Below, piece by piece: positions 17,968 to 29,493 of a DNA stretch of 64,000 nucleotides (the stretch's first letter is position 1; every line of letters begins with the position of its first letter). The position numbers and the translations under genes are program-made. The DNA comes from Porodaedalea pini (lineage: Eukaryota > Basidiomycota > Agaricomycetes > Hymenochaetales > Hymenochaetaceae). The notes below the pieces were generated by a model. The model searched no databases. It saw only the letters and a list, made by a program, of their open reading frames with translations, and was not told where the DNA came from. The DNA lies in NCBI GenBank assembly GCA_002794775.1, contig NBAY01000003.1, positions 558,001 to 622,000 on the forward strand, in the 5' to 3' direction.

Positions 17968-19547
17968 CTACGATGGATCAAAACCCTTCGGAAATACTTG
18001 TCTTACATTCACGTTGATTCGCGTCGTCCGAAGATACCGACTATAAGCGGCCCAGTTAGCATTATGATCTGCTCTAGCTTCAAGATGTGCAGGGAGGGTT
18101 CCTTCCAGGATCCTCGGAACGCCTTTAGATCGTATGATTAGCTCTCTGTCAGTAATTTCCTTTACTAGTGGCTTACCATGGTAGGCTCTTCTGCATCCTG
18201 GTCCAGCCATCACGATGGCATCCCCGGATCGCAAAAGGACTGCAACTGGGTTTTGGTCCTTCGTGAGGCCTCCGATCAGGAACACAGCTGCGTTTCCCAA
18301 ACTACAGGTCACATTAGGTGCGGAGATATCGGGCGTACAAGAACAACACGCACGACAAAGAGACGAGTGGCGAGGTCGTACAGACCTCCGAGCGATCAAC
18401 GTGGCCCATCAGCGTATCCTGTAAAACAAATGTTGCAAGATCATTATCAGAGTCAAAATGGAGAATCGTTAAATGTTTTACCTTGTACTGGTAAAAATTG
18501 ACGATGCCTGCGTCTGGCTCTGTGTGAAGATGATCACATCGGAGTAAGCACTCAAACCGCTTGCAATGAGTTGCTTTCTCACCATAACTCGAGTCCCAGC
18601 TGGCCCAGTCTGGGCCCGTTTCGCCCCAGTCAGAACGTTCGTTGCAAGTAGGCAGTTCACCGCCAAACACCTCCTTCCAGTCAATTGATCTGACAATTCC
18701 TTTACAAATCGACCTCACAGGTTCTCCGACCTCTATTTTGCCTCTACTGAAATCGTACTGCTTTGTTCCCCAGTGATAGAACCACCCGATGTTCGCCCAA
18801 CGCAGCTTAGGAAGCACCTCAGACACAGTGGCTGCGCCCTGACCCGTCGAGGCCACGGGCGGCATTTTCGGCTGAGGGGATATCTCAGAGTGCTTCTGGA
18901 TGCTGGCAGGGACATTGGAAATTAACTGCTGAGGACCCTGTGGATCTGCGACAGGGTCGCTCTCCTGAGGTAGGATGACCTCCGTTTCGGAGTGAACATG
19001 TAAATTCCAGAGACCTTCGTCAGGGATCTTGTAGTGTACATCGAGATTTGTTTCGTTGGGTCTGCGTGCGTGGTCTGCGAGACTCCAGCGAACCAGCCGC
19101 TTTTGTGTTTCTGGGCATATATACTTCGGCAGAATAACCAGACCTAGAGCCCGAAAGCACTAAGCTAGCGTCAAGACTACATCGCCTAAGCATTCAAGAT
19201 AACACACCAGGGATCTGAGGAACACGGAATGCTCTTCTCCGCCTCTTTCCCGCTTCTAGTTTCAATCTGATCTCCCGAATTTCAATGGCATCTGCTCTCC
19301 CTTTCCATTTCCCCATAGCCACCTCGTCCCTTCGCTCCTCATCCAAAAGAGCAAGATCCAGGACGTCGGATAGGTCTGGAGGAGGAAACCTTGCCATATA
19401 TTTCTTTTCTGAAGCACGAAAAGTAGTCCAATTGTATGAGTTGTCGGGAAGCCGGTGGCGGGTGCTCCTCAAGTACTGCTTGCGAGCCTTGTTGTAAGCT
19501 GCGGTTCCCGGAAGTAAAGGATCTGAGTCAATGGTTTCAGAAGCCAT
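17968..19547 (-). CDS. ALKBH1: AlkB-family Fe(II)/2-oxoglutarate dioxygenase (ALKBH1-like)
   Basis: Six exons (19208-19547, 18583-19143, 18482-18519, 18354-18418, 18177-18301, 17968-18122) with 52-64-nt introns join in frame. The product has a basic N-terminal extension, then a core with the iron ligands of MGHVDRSE (H-x-D), the fold segment SLGNAAVFLIGG, LLRSGDAIVMAGP, the distal His in RRAYHGVPRI and the RINVNVRQV motif that binds 2-oxoglutarate. ALKBH1 homologues demethylate tRNA or DNA bases in nucleus and mitochondria; the substrate here is unknown. It converges with CMC2. An acidic/Pro segment between the N-terminal motif and the core is longer than in most homologues I recall. Confidence 0.88.
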
Positions 19548-19972
19548 GTTGTCTTGCTTCAGAGGATTGTCATGGAATACTTTCGTTCACGGCTGCCAGT
19601 GACGGTACAGGACAAAATGAACTGGGAGTCGCAATTGTGCGCCGATACGCATCACGTGAAATAAAGTTTACGCGTTTTTGAACGAGTCTTTTCGTCGGCG
19701 AACACATGTACATTTATGTGCTGTATTCACGGCTAACGTTGCAGACGGAGCACATACCTGTAAATCCTACTGTCATAATCGGCGTTCTGACGTCAACTCG
19801 ACTCAAATACCCGTTGTTCCCTCAGAACCTTTTGACGCACCAAATTGAAATCGTACGTTATTTCGTATCAATACTAATACAATGTGAAGATGTAAACCCG
19901 AAAGCTCAAGGCATGTCAAGAGGGCCCAAAGAAAAACCATCAAACCAATTTATTGCAGAGAACCTTCCGCTT
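19548..19972. other. Intergenic region, ALKBH1 promoter side
   Basis: This 0.4-kb stretch upstream of the AlkB gene overlaps the 3' side of the SDR gene. One 101-codon plus-strand frame here lacks any recognisable domain and was not called. Nothing else was seen. Confidence 0.4.
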
Positions 19973-21205
19973 CTACCATGCATGGTGACCACCACTAACG
20001 AGAATGCTTAAATTTGTGCCATCAGTTATTTCAAACTGAAGACAAGTCGGGAACCACTCACTCGCTTCCAGTGCAGAAAGTGGACGCATCCGACGCTAGC
20101 CATGCCACAACTCCTCTCAGTTCATCTGGTCTACCTAAGCGACCCAGAGGATTAAGGTTGGACCACTTGTCGTATAGTTCTGGATAGTTGTCGAGGTATG
20201 CTGCTGTCATGCTATGGATTCCTTAATCCGCGCATCATTTAGGTTATCGCAGAAATCGCGCACCTCGTATAAATGTGGCCTGGGGAGAGTGTGTTTACTC
20301 TAATCTTCTTCGGACCTAATTCGCAGGCCATACTACGTCCCATCTGCCGGGGACGTACTTGGGACCCGGTCTTTCAATCGCCGAGGTTTCAAAGTGCCCA
20401 CTTACCTGGATAACAGCGGATTTACTTGTATTGTATGCAACCCAAGCATGGTCCTGAAACATGAAGGGGAAACATTCTTAGCAAGTCATCTTCGCTGGAT
20501 ATTGCGACTGACCTTGTTCGTGATACTTCCGCTCATGGACGCGATCAAGATAATGCTTCCCGGCGTGCCAAACCGCACCATCTGGCGCCCAACCGCTTGC
20601 GCAGTGTGCAAAACCCCGTTGACGTTCACACTCATGACCTTCTGGAATTCTTTTGCCTGGTATGTGAGACAATCGGCGCCCTGGAGGATACCCGCAGCGG
20701 CGATGCACGCATCCATTCGTTTCTCCTTGTTTGCAATCTTCTCCACGACGTCCCAGACTGCCTGTTGGTCCGTCACGTCGACATTTGCATATTCAAGCCT
20801 CGCGCCCTCAACACCGATGCGCTTGACATAATCCCGTGTTGAAGTCCATTCCTTTCCAGGCTCAGCTGCCAGGTCAAGGCAGTATACGGTTGCGCCGGCT
20901 TCGCAAAGCGTCTCTGCCATCTCGAGCCCTAACCCCCGATTTCCGCCAGAGACTACCGCCACTCGTCCCGTGAGGTCGAATTCCTTCTGCAAGGTCGCAC
21001 GCGGCTGGAAAAATGGATCTTCTGCGGCCTTCAGCGCAGCCTGGACACCTAGTGGACCTAAGGGCGACGCCGACTGTGCTTTCTGAGCCTTAGAGGCCGT
21101 GAATGCGAAGAATCGTTGCGCCTGCAGTGGAAAAGCTCTGCGCAAAATTGGGCTGCTCAGCCTTGATGCTGGCTTCATGAGCCTGGTTGCGCGAAGGGCA
21201 GACAT
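19973..21205 (-). CDS. Short-chain dehydrogenase/reductase with mitochondrial-like presequence
   Basis: Five exons (20513-21205, 20406-20453, 20264-20343, 20062-20211, 19973-19994) give about 330 residues. The first ~45 are Arg/Ala/Ser-rich without acids, a likely mitochondrial targeting peptide. The Rossmann motif GGNRGLGL (TGxxxGxG type), NVDVTDQ (adenine pocket), the NAG-equivalent AAAGILQ, a catalytic Ser in SMSGS and the YNTSK active-site Tyr/Lys are all present. RVNTLSPGHIYT and the terminal TGSDGGHHAW are also family features. It resembles sorbose/mannitol-type classical SDRs; the substrate cannot be assigned. The last exon encodes only seven residues, fixed by frame and the family ending. 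Confidence 0.9.
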
Positions 21206-21901
21206 TGTCTTTCGAGCCGGGATGGGTTGTCACTTCGATCACTGCCCATATCATGATGTATAGTCCGCGAGATATACATGCTGACGGCCCGTGTCGCTGG
21301 GCACTCTTCATCCGACCCCCGCTGGCCAGCTGACCTGCATCCGGGGTCATATGTGAATGAGCTTCATTCTTGCATCTGCGTCCGCGTTCTCACAGGCAGG
21401 CCTTTAGGAGAGTTTGAGTCAAGATCTTCTCAATACAAATATGATCCGGAGGCTTCAACAATGAGGCATCCGAGTGATCGATTATGTAGGTAGGAAGAGA
21501 TTGAGTCATTAGATGCTCACCATTCTGCTTCTGACATCTGGCTGCATCGACAAAGGCCGGCGCGCAGGCTAGAGTTCAGAACGAAAGCATAACGTGACAC
21601 TCCGATTCTTGTAGCTTTATCCTTCGTTCGCTGTTATGTGTCTCATACGACATCGGTTTTCATCGTAAAGAAGCGGACTATATTCAAAAATACAACAAGC
21701 ACAGACGTGCCACACAGTTAACATTACAGACAAATCTCATCCAAAAGAACGAAAAGAAATGGCGCAGAACGTGAGAGCGCAGCTGATTAACCAACCAAAT
21801 TATACAAGAGCTGGAGTACAGTGAAATGCGAGGAAACAGTATGCTGCGAGCGAGTAAGCATTGAAGGCGACGTTGTATTCGGAATCCACGCACTTCACAT
21901 G
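21206..21901. other. Intergenic region, no gene seen
   Basis: 0.7 kb between the SDR start and the 3' end of the NTF2-like gene. It holds the SDR promoter and the 3' UTR of the neighbour. The short frames here are not convincing. Confidence 0.4.
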
Positions 21902-22864
21902 TTAGTCTGATTTTCGCAAGTCTTTAGGAGGCCTGACAAGCCACGGCGTGAGCCTGCCATTCAGCCGTCGAAGGACACCTATACCCCAAGCCGTCGGCGG
22001 CTCTTCGCCATTCCACTGATCTTCAAGCCTCGCGATCTTGTCCTCGTCATCCAGTTCGATGATAACTATGGATTTGACAGTCTGGATGAACGAGAGGTTA
22101 ATCGAGTTCAACTTGAAATGCAACAACCCACTCGTTTGATTCCAATCAACCTCAGTGTGTATTCTTGAGTCTGGGAGTAGATAATGCGATTCGGCTGTTC
22201 CGTTGACGCGAGAACCCTGCTTGCGAGTGTCTCTGACTTCGCAAACACCTTCGGCTAAGTCACATTCCACGATCGTATTAACTCTCGTACTGACCTGCAA
22301 CTAGACACTCACCATAGCATACCACTACACATTGGACATAGGTCTGAGTTTGACAGCAATGTGAAAAGGAAATGAACAAAGCGCGCCTGAGAAGCGATTT
22401 CGTTAACACCTCTACTATTAGTCAGAGGATCCTACAAACTACTTGTCAGAGTCTGCCACCAGAACCAGAGCACGAACCACGTACCTCAAACACCGCATCC
22501 TCTCTCCAGCTCCTAGAGAATATTTCGGGCGACGGCCGGCAACAGTAAAGCTAGACACATTCAGCTACCTCGTCCAGTACAGGGGCGCCCGCTATGAGCT
22601 CCAAGATGCATGCTTCACCTCTTTCAAGTCGTTTATCACCCGCTGGTGTCCCTCTTTGATCTCTAATGGCTCTCTTGAGCCACTAGCCCGCTGAATGTCC
22701 GACCGCCTGTGGTGGACTTTGGCTCCAGAGTAATGCGCTCCACTCGCAGCAGATCCCAATAGTCCGCTTGGCTTAGGTACGAACGACGGGTGGAAGGTCT
22801 GAGTTGGCTGATCTGATGAATCCGAGCCCGCCGACGTTGAGTGTTGCAAGCGATGTAGCTGCAT
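21902..22864 (-). CDS. NTF2-like (SnoaL-like) fold protein with a 12-nt microexon
   Basis: Six phase-0 exons fit: 22619-22864, 22485-22550, 22387-22431, 22313-22324, 22132-22230 and 21902-22081, predicting 215 residues (an upstream Met at 22912 would give 231). The motifs read ELYCCRPSPEIFSRSW, VFEDPLTNSRGVNEIASQ, WYAM, PNRIIYSQTQEYTLRLIGIK and IELDDEDKIARLEDQWNG. Together they match the alpha+beta cone proteins common in basidiomycetes. WYAM is encoded by a 12-nt exon. The intron before it starts at CAG|GCGCGC (GC donor), or alternatively at a weak in-frame GT nine bases later. A simple read-through shows an in-frame TAG, so correct splicing is essential. Ligand unknown. Confidence 0.7.
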
Positions 22865-23163
22865 TATGTGTATGGTAGGTCGTGGTCGCAGTTCAAGATT
22901 CGCGTTATGCACTTGGCGTGTTTAGAGTTTATCGGACGTCATGCGCACGGCACACGGCCGCTCCGAATCCGCTCAGCTCATCCGGCCTTACATCCGCTGA
23001 GTGCATATAATCCACCTTTTTCTAACCGTCGAAATAATGACAGACATGAAGTACAGTTATGTATGTAGCTTGCAATCCACGAGACTCCCAGCCCCTGCGC
23101 TCGATCAACGAACCTCCCCGGCATTACGTGCGTAAACAGGTCATTAAAATTAGTAGCCAGATA
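22865..23163. other. Intergenic region
   Basis: About 0.3 kb between the NTF2-like start and the STRAP stop. It contains the NTF2-like promoter. No RNA gene or repeat was seen. Confidence 0.4.
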
Positions 23164-24419
23164 TTAGTGCAAAGTTCCGTTTCCATTAGTACCGCCCTGC
23201 CATAAGCCGTATGTCGTCCCTGGAGTCGTCTGCCACAAGCGAATTGTGCCTATAGGTGCTTGCATCAGAGTTGGTTTAAATATACAAAATCTCGGCGTTT
23301 CTTACCATCCTCTGCGAGGTGCACATCAGAGTGAGACACAGGGCATGTGAAGGCCAGTCAGTGAACAATGATCAATTGGAAACAGATTTCAGACTCGCCG
23401 CTGCCGCTCGCAAACATCTCTCCATCTGGGCTGTACTCGATGCAATGCACAGGACCGTGATGTCCCTTCAAGATTTCGCGCTCCTCGCCATCCACGGCCC
23501 CATGGATGCGCACCCATTGGTCGCCCGAGTTCCCGGTTACGAAACGATCTTGCAGTATTGGATGAAGAGATGCAGAGGAAGGAGAATAAGGTAGCTCAAG
23601 ACTGTGAGTTTGGGCCTGAGCGGGAAGCGCAGGGATGAATGCTACGGTCTTGCCAGATGTAAGAACGATACGCTGCGTCTGGATGGAGTGCTCCATCGAG
23701 GTAATGGGATCCTGGAACTTCACACTAGTTATAGTTTGCCGATTTCGCAAGTCCCACCATCTGTGAACGAGAGTAAGAACATCTCTAAGCATGCAACGAG
23801 AGAAGAAGGCTTACTTAATGAAACCGTCCTCACCAGCAGTCACTCCGATGTTCTCGCCTGTCCATACCACGCTTTTTATTGTTCCATCATGACAGGGGGT
23901 GTTCGCGTCACCACCTAAGAAATCCGGTGCAGCGTCGGGGCGCGCAAGGTTGAAGATGCGGGCCTTCTTCTCCTGGCCCCCAGTAAGAAGATGTTCTGCC
24001 GACGGGGAGAGCGCGACGCTGCGGACAATATGGTTGTGTGGGAAAGAGTGCAATGCGTTGCCGGAGTACGCGTCCCATATTTTGCTGAATAATTCAGGTC
24101 AGAGGTTAGAGGTAATGGCAAACGCACCCCAGACGGCACACAAGCGACGACATAATAGGACTCACGCAGTGAAATCAGCACTCCCGGTTGCAGCTTTTGA
24201 GCAATCCAGAGACAGTTTCGTGGACCAGACCGCGCCCTTGTGGCCGATGAACGTGCCTATCCAGTCGCCCTTCCAGTCCCTAACCATAGGGTTCCCATCC
24301 TTACAGCTTGACGCGAGAAGATATGTACCATCGTCTTCCAAGACGGAGAAGGACAGATGCGTGACGGGCCGGGTGTGCCCTGGTGCGACGAGCGGGACGG
24401 TCTTGACGGGGTACGACAT
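23164..24419 (-). CDS. STRAP: STRAP-like WD40 protein
   Basis: Exons 24166-24419, 23815-24084, 23399-23760, 23306-23311 and 23164-23249 total 978 nt (325 residues). It begins MSYPVKTVPLVAPGHTRPV and carries WD repeats such as GHKGAVWSTKLS, GSADFTAKIWDAYSGNALH, VVWTGENIGVTAGEDGFIKWWD and GHHGPVHCIEYSPDG, ending LWQTTPGTTYGLW. This is the serine-threonine-kinase-receptor-associated/Unr-interacting protein family, linked to the SMN complex and mRNA regulation. The frame closes only if exon 3 ends at a GC donor (G|GCGAGT) and the 6-nt exon AGGATG is included, which restores the WD signature SEDGTIRLW. Skipping the microexon would stay in frame but lose Glu-Asp. Confidence 0.9.
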
Positions 24420-24674
24420 GGCTAGAACGGAAGCTACTAATCTTTGATGCTATCGAGACTTCGTGAACGGAAGGGTGAAAGAAGAGGCGCGCTGCGCACT
24501 ACGAGTGGCGAGAACGTGAAGGGAAGTGAGGGGTTTGGTCGAAGGTTAGATCATGGCCAACGAGGCGGACAGCAAGCATTTCTCATTTGAACTCAGCGCA
24601 GGCACGTGTAGACTGATCACAAATAATTAGACAGGAAGGCGTAAATTACAGAATTATTCCACATTCAGTTACTC
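24420..24674. other. Intergenic region upstream of STRAP
   Basis: About 255 bp holding the STRAP promoter and the TACO1 3' UTR. Nothing else was seen. Confidence 0.4.
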
Positions 24675-25947
24675 CTATTCTTCATCAATGGCACGGATGC
24701 GAGAATCTATTGTTGCTGTGAGAGGGGGGAGGAAGTATCAGAACTGAATCAAACATTTTGTTATAATAACTCACTCCAGACGCGCACACAATCACCGTGT
24801 TTTTCAAGCAACGCGTTCTTCAACTCGATAATGCTTTCCTCCAAGCTTTCATCGATGTCCCCTGGTGTATCTTTCGCTCGGTAGATATACTCGCTGGACA
24901 CGACATCTTCACTCCCTGATACTACCGAGATAGCCTTGGTCATAGCTTCTAATGATTCCGGAGGACAAAAATACTTTGGAAGTGCGTCAGGCATCGTCTC
25001 ATTGAGATAGCAAAATCAGAACAAGATGACGGACCTCTACAATACTAGAATCCTCGAGGATTTCGAAGTCCTCTCCTCCGGCAGAGCCAGCAGCCTCAAG
25101 AATAGCCTCTATCCGCGAGTCACGATCCTCAGCCTTGGGGACCGTAACTTGTACACGTCCGACTTTGTCAAACAGAAACATGACAGGAGCAAAGCGTCCA
25201 CTAAAAATGGCAGGGAACAATCAATCAGACCGTTCCGTACAAGAAAGTGCGACTCACCTATAATCGTTCAATATTTCACGCAGTTTGTGGATTGTCCGGT
25301 TTCCGTTGTCTGTCAAAGACTCTCTGAAGTTGACGGGTAAGAAGACAGTTGTATTCTGAAGGCATAACAGAGTCACATTATGACTGCAACATTTCCGGAG
25401 ACCATGGCTTCGTGGACGACATGAATAGTGGAATCTTTCCCCGCTTCGCCTGTTGCCTTCATTTACTATTATAAGAGCATGATAGACGGACAAGCGGGGT
25501 ACGCACTCGTGCTATAGCCCTTTCAACGTTATCCTTAGGTACACCAGCGGCTTTTGCTGCTTTCAGTATGTTCGCTGAAACGACGTAAGCAAACGAGGTC
25601 TTTGGGAATGAAAATGCCTAACCTAACGTATTGTTTACAGCAGGGTCTGCAGAGCCTCCAGCTATTCATAATATCAAGCTTTGGTCCAACTGGTAAGACC
25701 ATTTGAACTCACTTCGAATAGCAACCATAATATCCTATAGCAAGTGTAAGCATAGTAGTATGCGAACGTCCGAGGAGAAACGTACTCGAGCAGTCTTCCC
25801 ATACACGCTAGATTTCCTCACATCCGCTACTCCTTTTTTCTGCTTGATCTTTGACCATTTATTGTGACCAGATGGGCGGACATGAGTCTGAGTGAAACAT
25901 CGTCTTAGGGAGGAAGTACGAGCGGCAGTCTTGAACGCGGAAAGCAT
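24675..25947 (-). CDS. TACO1: YebC/TACO1-family translational activator, mitochondrial
   Basis: The first exon (25786-25947) encodes an Arg/Ser/Thr-rich targeting peptide and the family hallmark GHNKWSKIKQKKG. Downstream exons, joined at GT-AG introns, read DIMVAIR, GGSADPAVNNTLANILKAAK, GVPKDNVERAIARA, GEAGKDSTIHVVHEA, NRTIHKLREILNDY, GRFAPVMFLFDKVG, AILEAAGSAGGEDFEI, YFCPPESLEAM, and the C-terminal segment through 24675 ending IRAIDEE. TACO1 orthologues help mitochondrial ribosomes translate COX1; bacterial YebC relieves ribosome stalling. There are about eight exons, and the internal 22-nt exon (25713-25734) is confirmed by frame. Confident family call. Confidence 0.9.
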
Positions 25948-26236
25948 GGAAGAAACTCAACGCGTCGACGCGTGATTCAAAATTTCAGGCTCGTTCCGAA
26001 TCCGAGCCTCGAAAGGCGCTTGAAGGTCACAATCGCCATAGCATTTCTCAACGATGGTCATGAACATTTACTTTTGATTCTTTATCAAATACAGCGGGGT
26101 GTCTACGCTATACACTACGTTTATCCAAAGCAACAGTGACACATAAACAATATTAATAACCGAAAGAAATCCGCCTCCTTCTGCTAGTGCATGCAAAAGG
26201 CATAGAAAAACAGTGCTAGATATCAAGAACGGGTTC

Positions 26237-29058
26237 TCATCGCTTCTTCCCACTGGCAGTCTCGTCTTCGGAAGACCGAGTCGAGTTGATGCTTGTCAGG
26301 GTCCCGCGCTCAGCCGCATTCACAGCGGTCGCAAGGTCAAAGTGGAAGAATGGCGTCTCAGGGAACGTCAGCGAACCCCTCACTCCACTACCAGAACCCT
26401 CGTTAGACGATGACGATCCCGTAGACGGCTTGGATGTTCGACGCGTGATGACTTTCTCAACATCGTCCACCGGCGATTGTTCAGCATTTTCACGCGGCAG
26501 GTCATCGTAAGAAACAACGGGAGCCACTTCAGCTGGGAGAGACGCAGAGGGCCGTCCAATTCCAAAACCTCCTGCGACTAATCCGCGCCGGATCCATGGG
26601 GAGAGTACGGTCGCGAAATGGAACTGACAGTGTCTGTTCAATCATTTGTTCATGAAGGAAGGATAACAAAATGCCATACCTCGACGCTTCGGTCTGCCCA
26701 TCGTTCGACTTCTTTCCGCGTGTCAACAAGAGCTTGCACACCGGTGGTGTCAATGTGTGAACTATATCGTGGTTTGATCAGACGCCTTCGAAGATAAGCG
26801 GGAGTAACTCACATGGTAGAGAAGTCCAGTACAATGGCCTTGAGCAGAGGCTTGCCAGCATCGCGCGCCAACTCTTCTGCCTCATGTCCACGCCTTGGAC
26901 CTGGATCGTTCCAAGGACGATCACTAAGGCTAATCCCACTCATATCCTTCCCACGGCGCGTATGCTCTTTGACATAGTCCACCAGAGCCGAATTCAAGAG
27001 TGAGCAGTTGGGATAGAGCACGCTCTCTTCATAACGATACACAATGACTCCGGGCTCCGGCGGGCGCACAACAATATCGACTATCCTCGACTCCTTTCCG
27101 TGTCTTGTGTTTAATGGCAAGTAGACCTCGCGAGCAGTGTCCTGATTTCCGTCCTGGGTAAGGGTGACCTTCCCGAGGAAGTATCCGCGCGGATGAGCTA
27201 CTCGGACAAGTAGGAGGACAAGAGATGCGATGATTGACGTATATATTCCGTCTTCGATGGTCGAGAAAACCGTGACCAAAACCGTGGCGAACCAAATGAC
27301 GAACTCAAGTGGGGAGACCCGCCAGAAGCCGTACACCTGAGTGGGCTTCGCGACAAGATCCGCAACAGCGTGGATAATGATGGCAGACAAGCCGGCGTTA
27401 GGAATCCAGAAGAATGCAGGCGTGAGGCCGTAGAGCGCGACAATAACCACAATACCAGTGAAGATGCCTGCGGCCGGTGTACGTACTCCGCTCTTAGACT
27501 TCAAGGCTGACCGGGAGAAGGACCCAGTGGCGGGATAGGCATTAAAGACTGAGCCGACGGTGTTTGTAACGCCAATGGCTATGAGTTCCTGGTTCGGATT
27601 AATTTTGTATCCGTTCACTCGTCCAAATGCTAAAGAACTTTCAGTGCATTGCAAATAAAACGGCATGCAAACAGACTCACATTTTGAGATCGCAATATGT
27701 TCTAGGAGTAAGATAATCGTTGCAACCGGAAGCTCACTAGCGAGTGCTGAAATAAGACTACTATTAATTGTAGGCGGACCAACGTGCTGTAAAGCAGTGT
27801 AATAAATTCTTGAGCACATTGAACTTCGTAAAAGCCGACAAATATGCTCACTCTAAATCCGCTCGGGACAGTCTGGAGGATTTTGATGGGATAGTTTCCT
27901 TTAGAATTACGACGATGACGCATAGACAGCCAGGATGCAAGTGTCAATACAATAATGACGAAGCCGTTGCGGAGAATCGATATGAAGAAAAACGTCCGTG
28001 CTAGCCAGGCAAGGTAAGTCGTTCGTACGCCATTTAAAAATGGACAAGTGTACCTCTGTTTGGATAGCGTTTGGATAACATATCAAGAGTTATACGGATT
28101 GCATACAACGCAACGAGAGCCGGGAGACCAAATGCCGCATCCAACGTCGTACGAGGTAATCCCTTCAGACTGTTGATGATTACCTTATACGTGGCCGCTC
28201 GAGTGCTGTTGGATAACATCCATCCTAAGTCTATGCAGATGATAATCCAGTAAGTGAAGATACTCACTCGAAGCCAGTGATGCCCATGAGTCCTGGGACT
28301 TGGCCGGCAGCGATGTTGATGGCTGAGCCGGTCATGAAGCCGCTGACCGCCGGGGTGGGAATAAATTCAACGATCCACCCTAGCCTGAGAAGACCAATCC
28401 CAAGGACAATAAAACCGCAGATGAAAGACACGGCCGTTGCGATCGTCTGCGGTTCCCAGACGCCCGGGTGCGATTTATCGACATGCTTGATGATTTGGGA
28501 GACGGTAAGGGACATCACGGCGACAGGTCCAATTGATACGTCCTTCGAGGTCGCGAAGAACTGTGTATCGTCTTGTCAGCTTACCTTGCTTCCTGGGAAC
28601 TACGTCGGTTTAGTACTCACGCAGTAGATGAACACTCCGACGAAAGCTGAGTAAAGGCCATACTGAGGTTGCAAGGTTGCGATTTGTGCGTATGACATGC
28701 TCTGTGGGACGAGTACAATTCCGACCGTGATACCGGCGATGAGGTCACCGCTCAGCCACCCAAGGTCTAAGATGACGAGCGTTCAGCAGAGAGAAGCGTT
28801 GATTCCGGACGGAGATAACTGACTGTAACGACTGATCCATCCAAGGATCGGGAAGAGACTTCTCAAGTAGTCGACGGCCTAGACAAAAGAGGCAAAACAT
28901 AGGTCAGGCGGAGTCGGGATATAGGCAAGGTGACGGACATAGTCTAGCGGGCCCTTAGAAGCGACCCTTTTGACCCATTCAGTTGTGGTAATTGTCGGTA
29001 CGTAGGGATCGGGGTACCCGATTGTCCGCTTTACAAACCTTTTGGCTGAGGAAGCCAT
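26237..29058 (-). CDS. SulP-family sulfate permease with STAS domain
   Basis: The start at 29058 opens MASSAKRFVKRTIGYPDPYV. Downstream exons show the SulP transmembrane core: WLSGDLIAGITVGIVLVPQS, MSYAQIATLQPQYGLYSAF, the VSGFMTGSAINI segment, HIAISKSFGRVNGYKINPNQ, NTVGSVFNAYPATGSFSRSA and LYGLTPAFFWIPNAGLSAII. The cytoplasmic C-terminus has a STAS domain (KAIVLDFSTM, SHIDTTGVQALVDTRKEVE) followed by a Ser-rich tail. The closest characterised relatives are the high-affinity plasma-membrane sulfate permeases Sul1/Sul2 of yeast and Sutb-type transporters of moulds. About ten exons, roughly 750 residues. Substrate preference for sulfate is inferred from the family. Confidence 0.9.
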
Positions 29059-29493
29059 GGGAGAGGAACTTGAGCTTCTGAGAAGGCCCGGAGGCCTTTC
29101 TACGTCTTATATCAAGGCAGAGCGCGCAAGACCCAGGCACAATGGTTGAATCCCGTCGCTATAGCCGGCGTGGATAGAGTGCATGCGACAGCGTGTCGAC
29201 ACTAGACCTCTGACAGGAAATAACAGAGCGCCAAAACAGTACACCATCAGTATACTTGTGTAAGCCAACATTGCCGAACGTTGGTGCAATAGCACGCAAT
29301 CCAGCTGGTCGACGCGTAATCTAAATCTTCCAAAGTTTCATCCAACGATTCGCGCCCAATGATCGGAATCTGAATCAAGATCCCCTTATGCGGAAATAAA
29401 CCTTCACGCTTCCTTAAGAGAAGATAACAATGCTTGAGAGTATACGACGTGGTACACGAGGTACATGAAGGGTAATGCGTAAAGTCGAATAAA
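29059..29493. other. Intergenic region upstream of the sulfate permease
   Basis: 0.43 kb. It was checked for tRNA-like A/B boxes and none was found. It should contain the permease promoter and the 3' UTR of the NYN gene. Confidence 0.4.

Noticed and set aside
19706..20011. 101-codon plus-strand frame between ALKBH1 and the SDR gene
   Set aside because: It overlaps the SDR 3' exon on the opposite strand and shows no domain.
22295..22312. An 18-nt intron in the NTF2-like gene (GTGAGT...GCAG)
   Set aside because: Far too short to splice. A 12-nt exon plus an 82-nt intron gives a cleaner phase-0 model.
29100..29290. Possible tRNA-like hairpins upstream of the permease
   Set aside because: No proper B-box (GGTTCGANNCC) or acceptor pairing could be drawn. 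No tRNA was recognised anywhere in the window.
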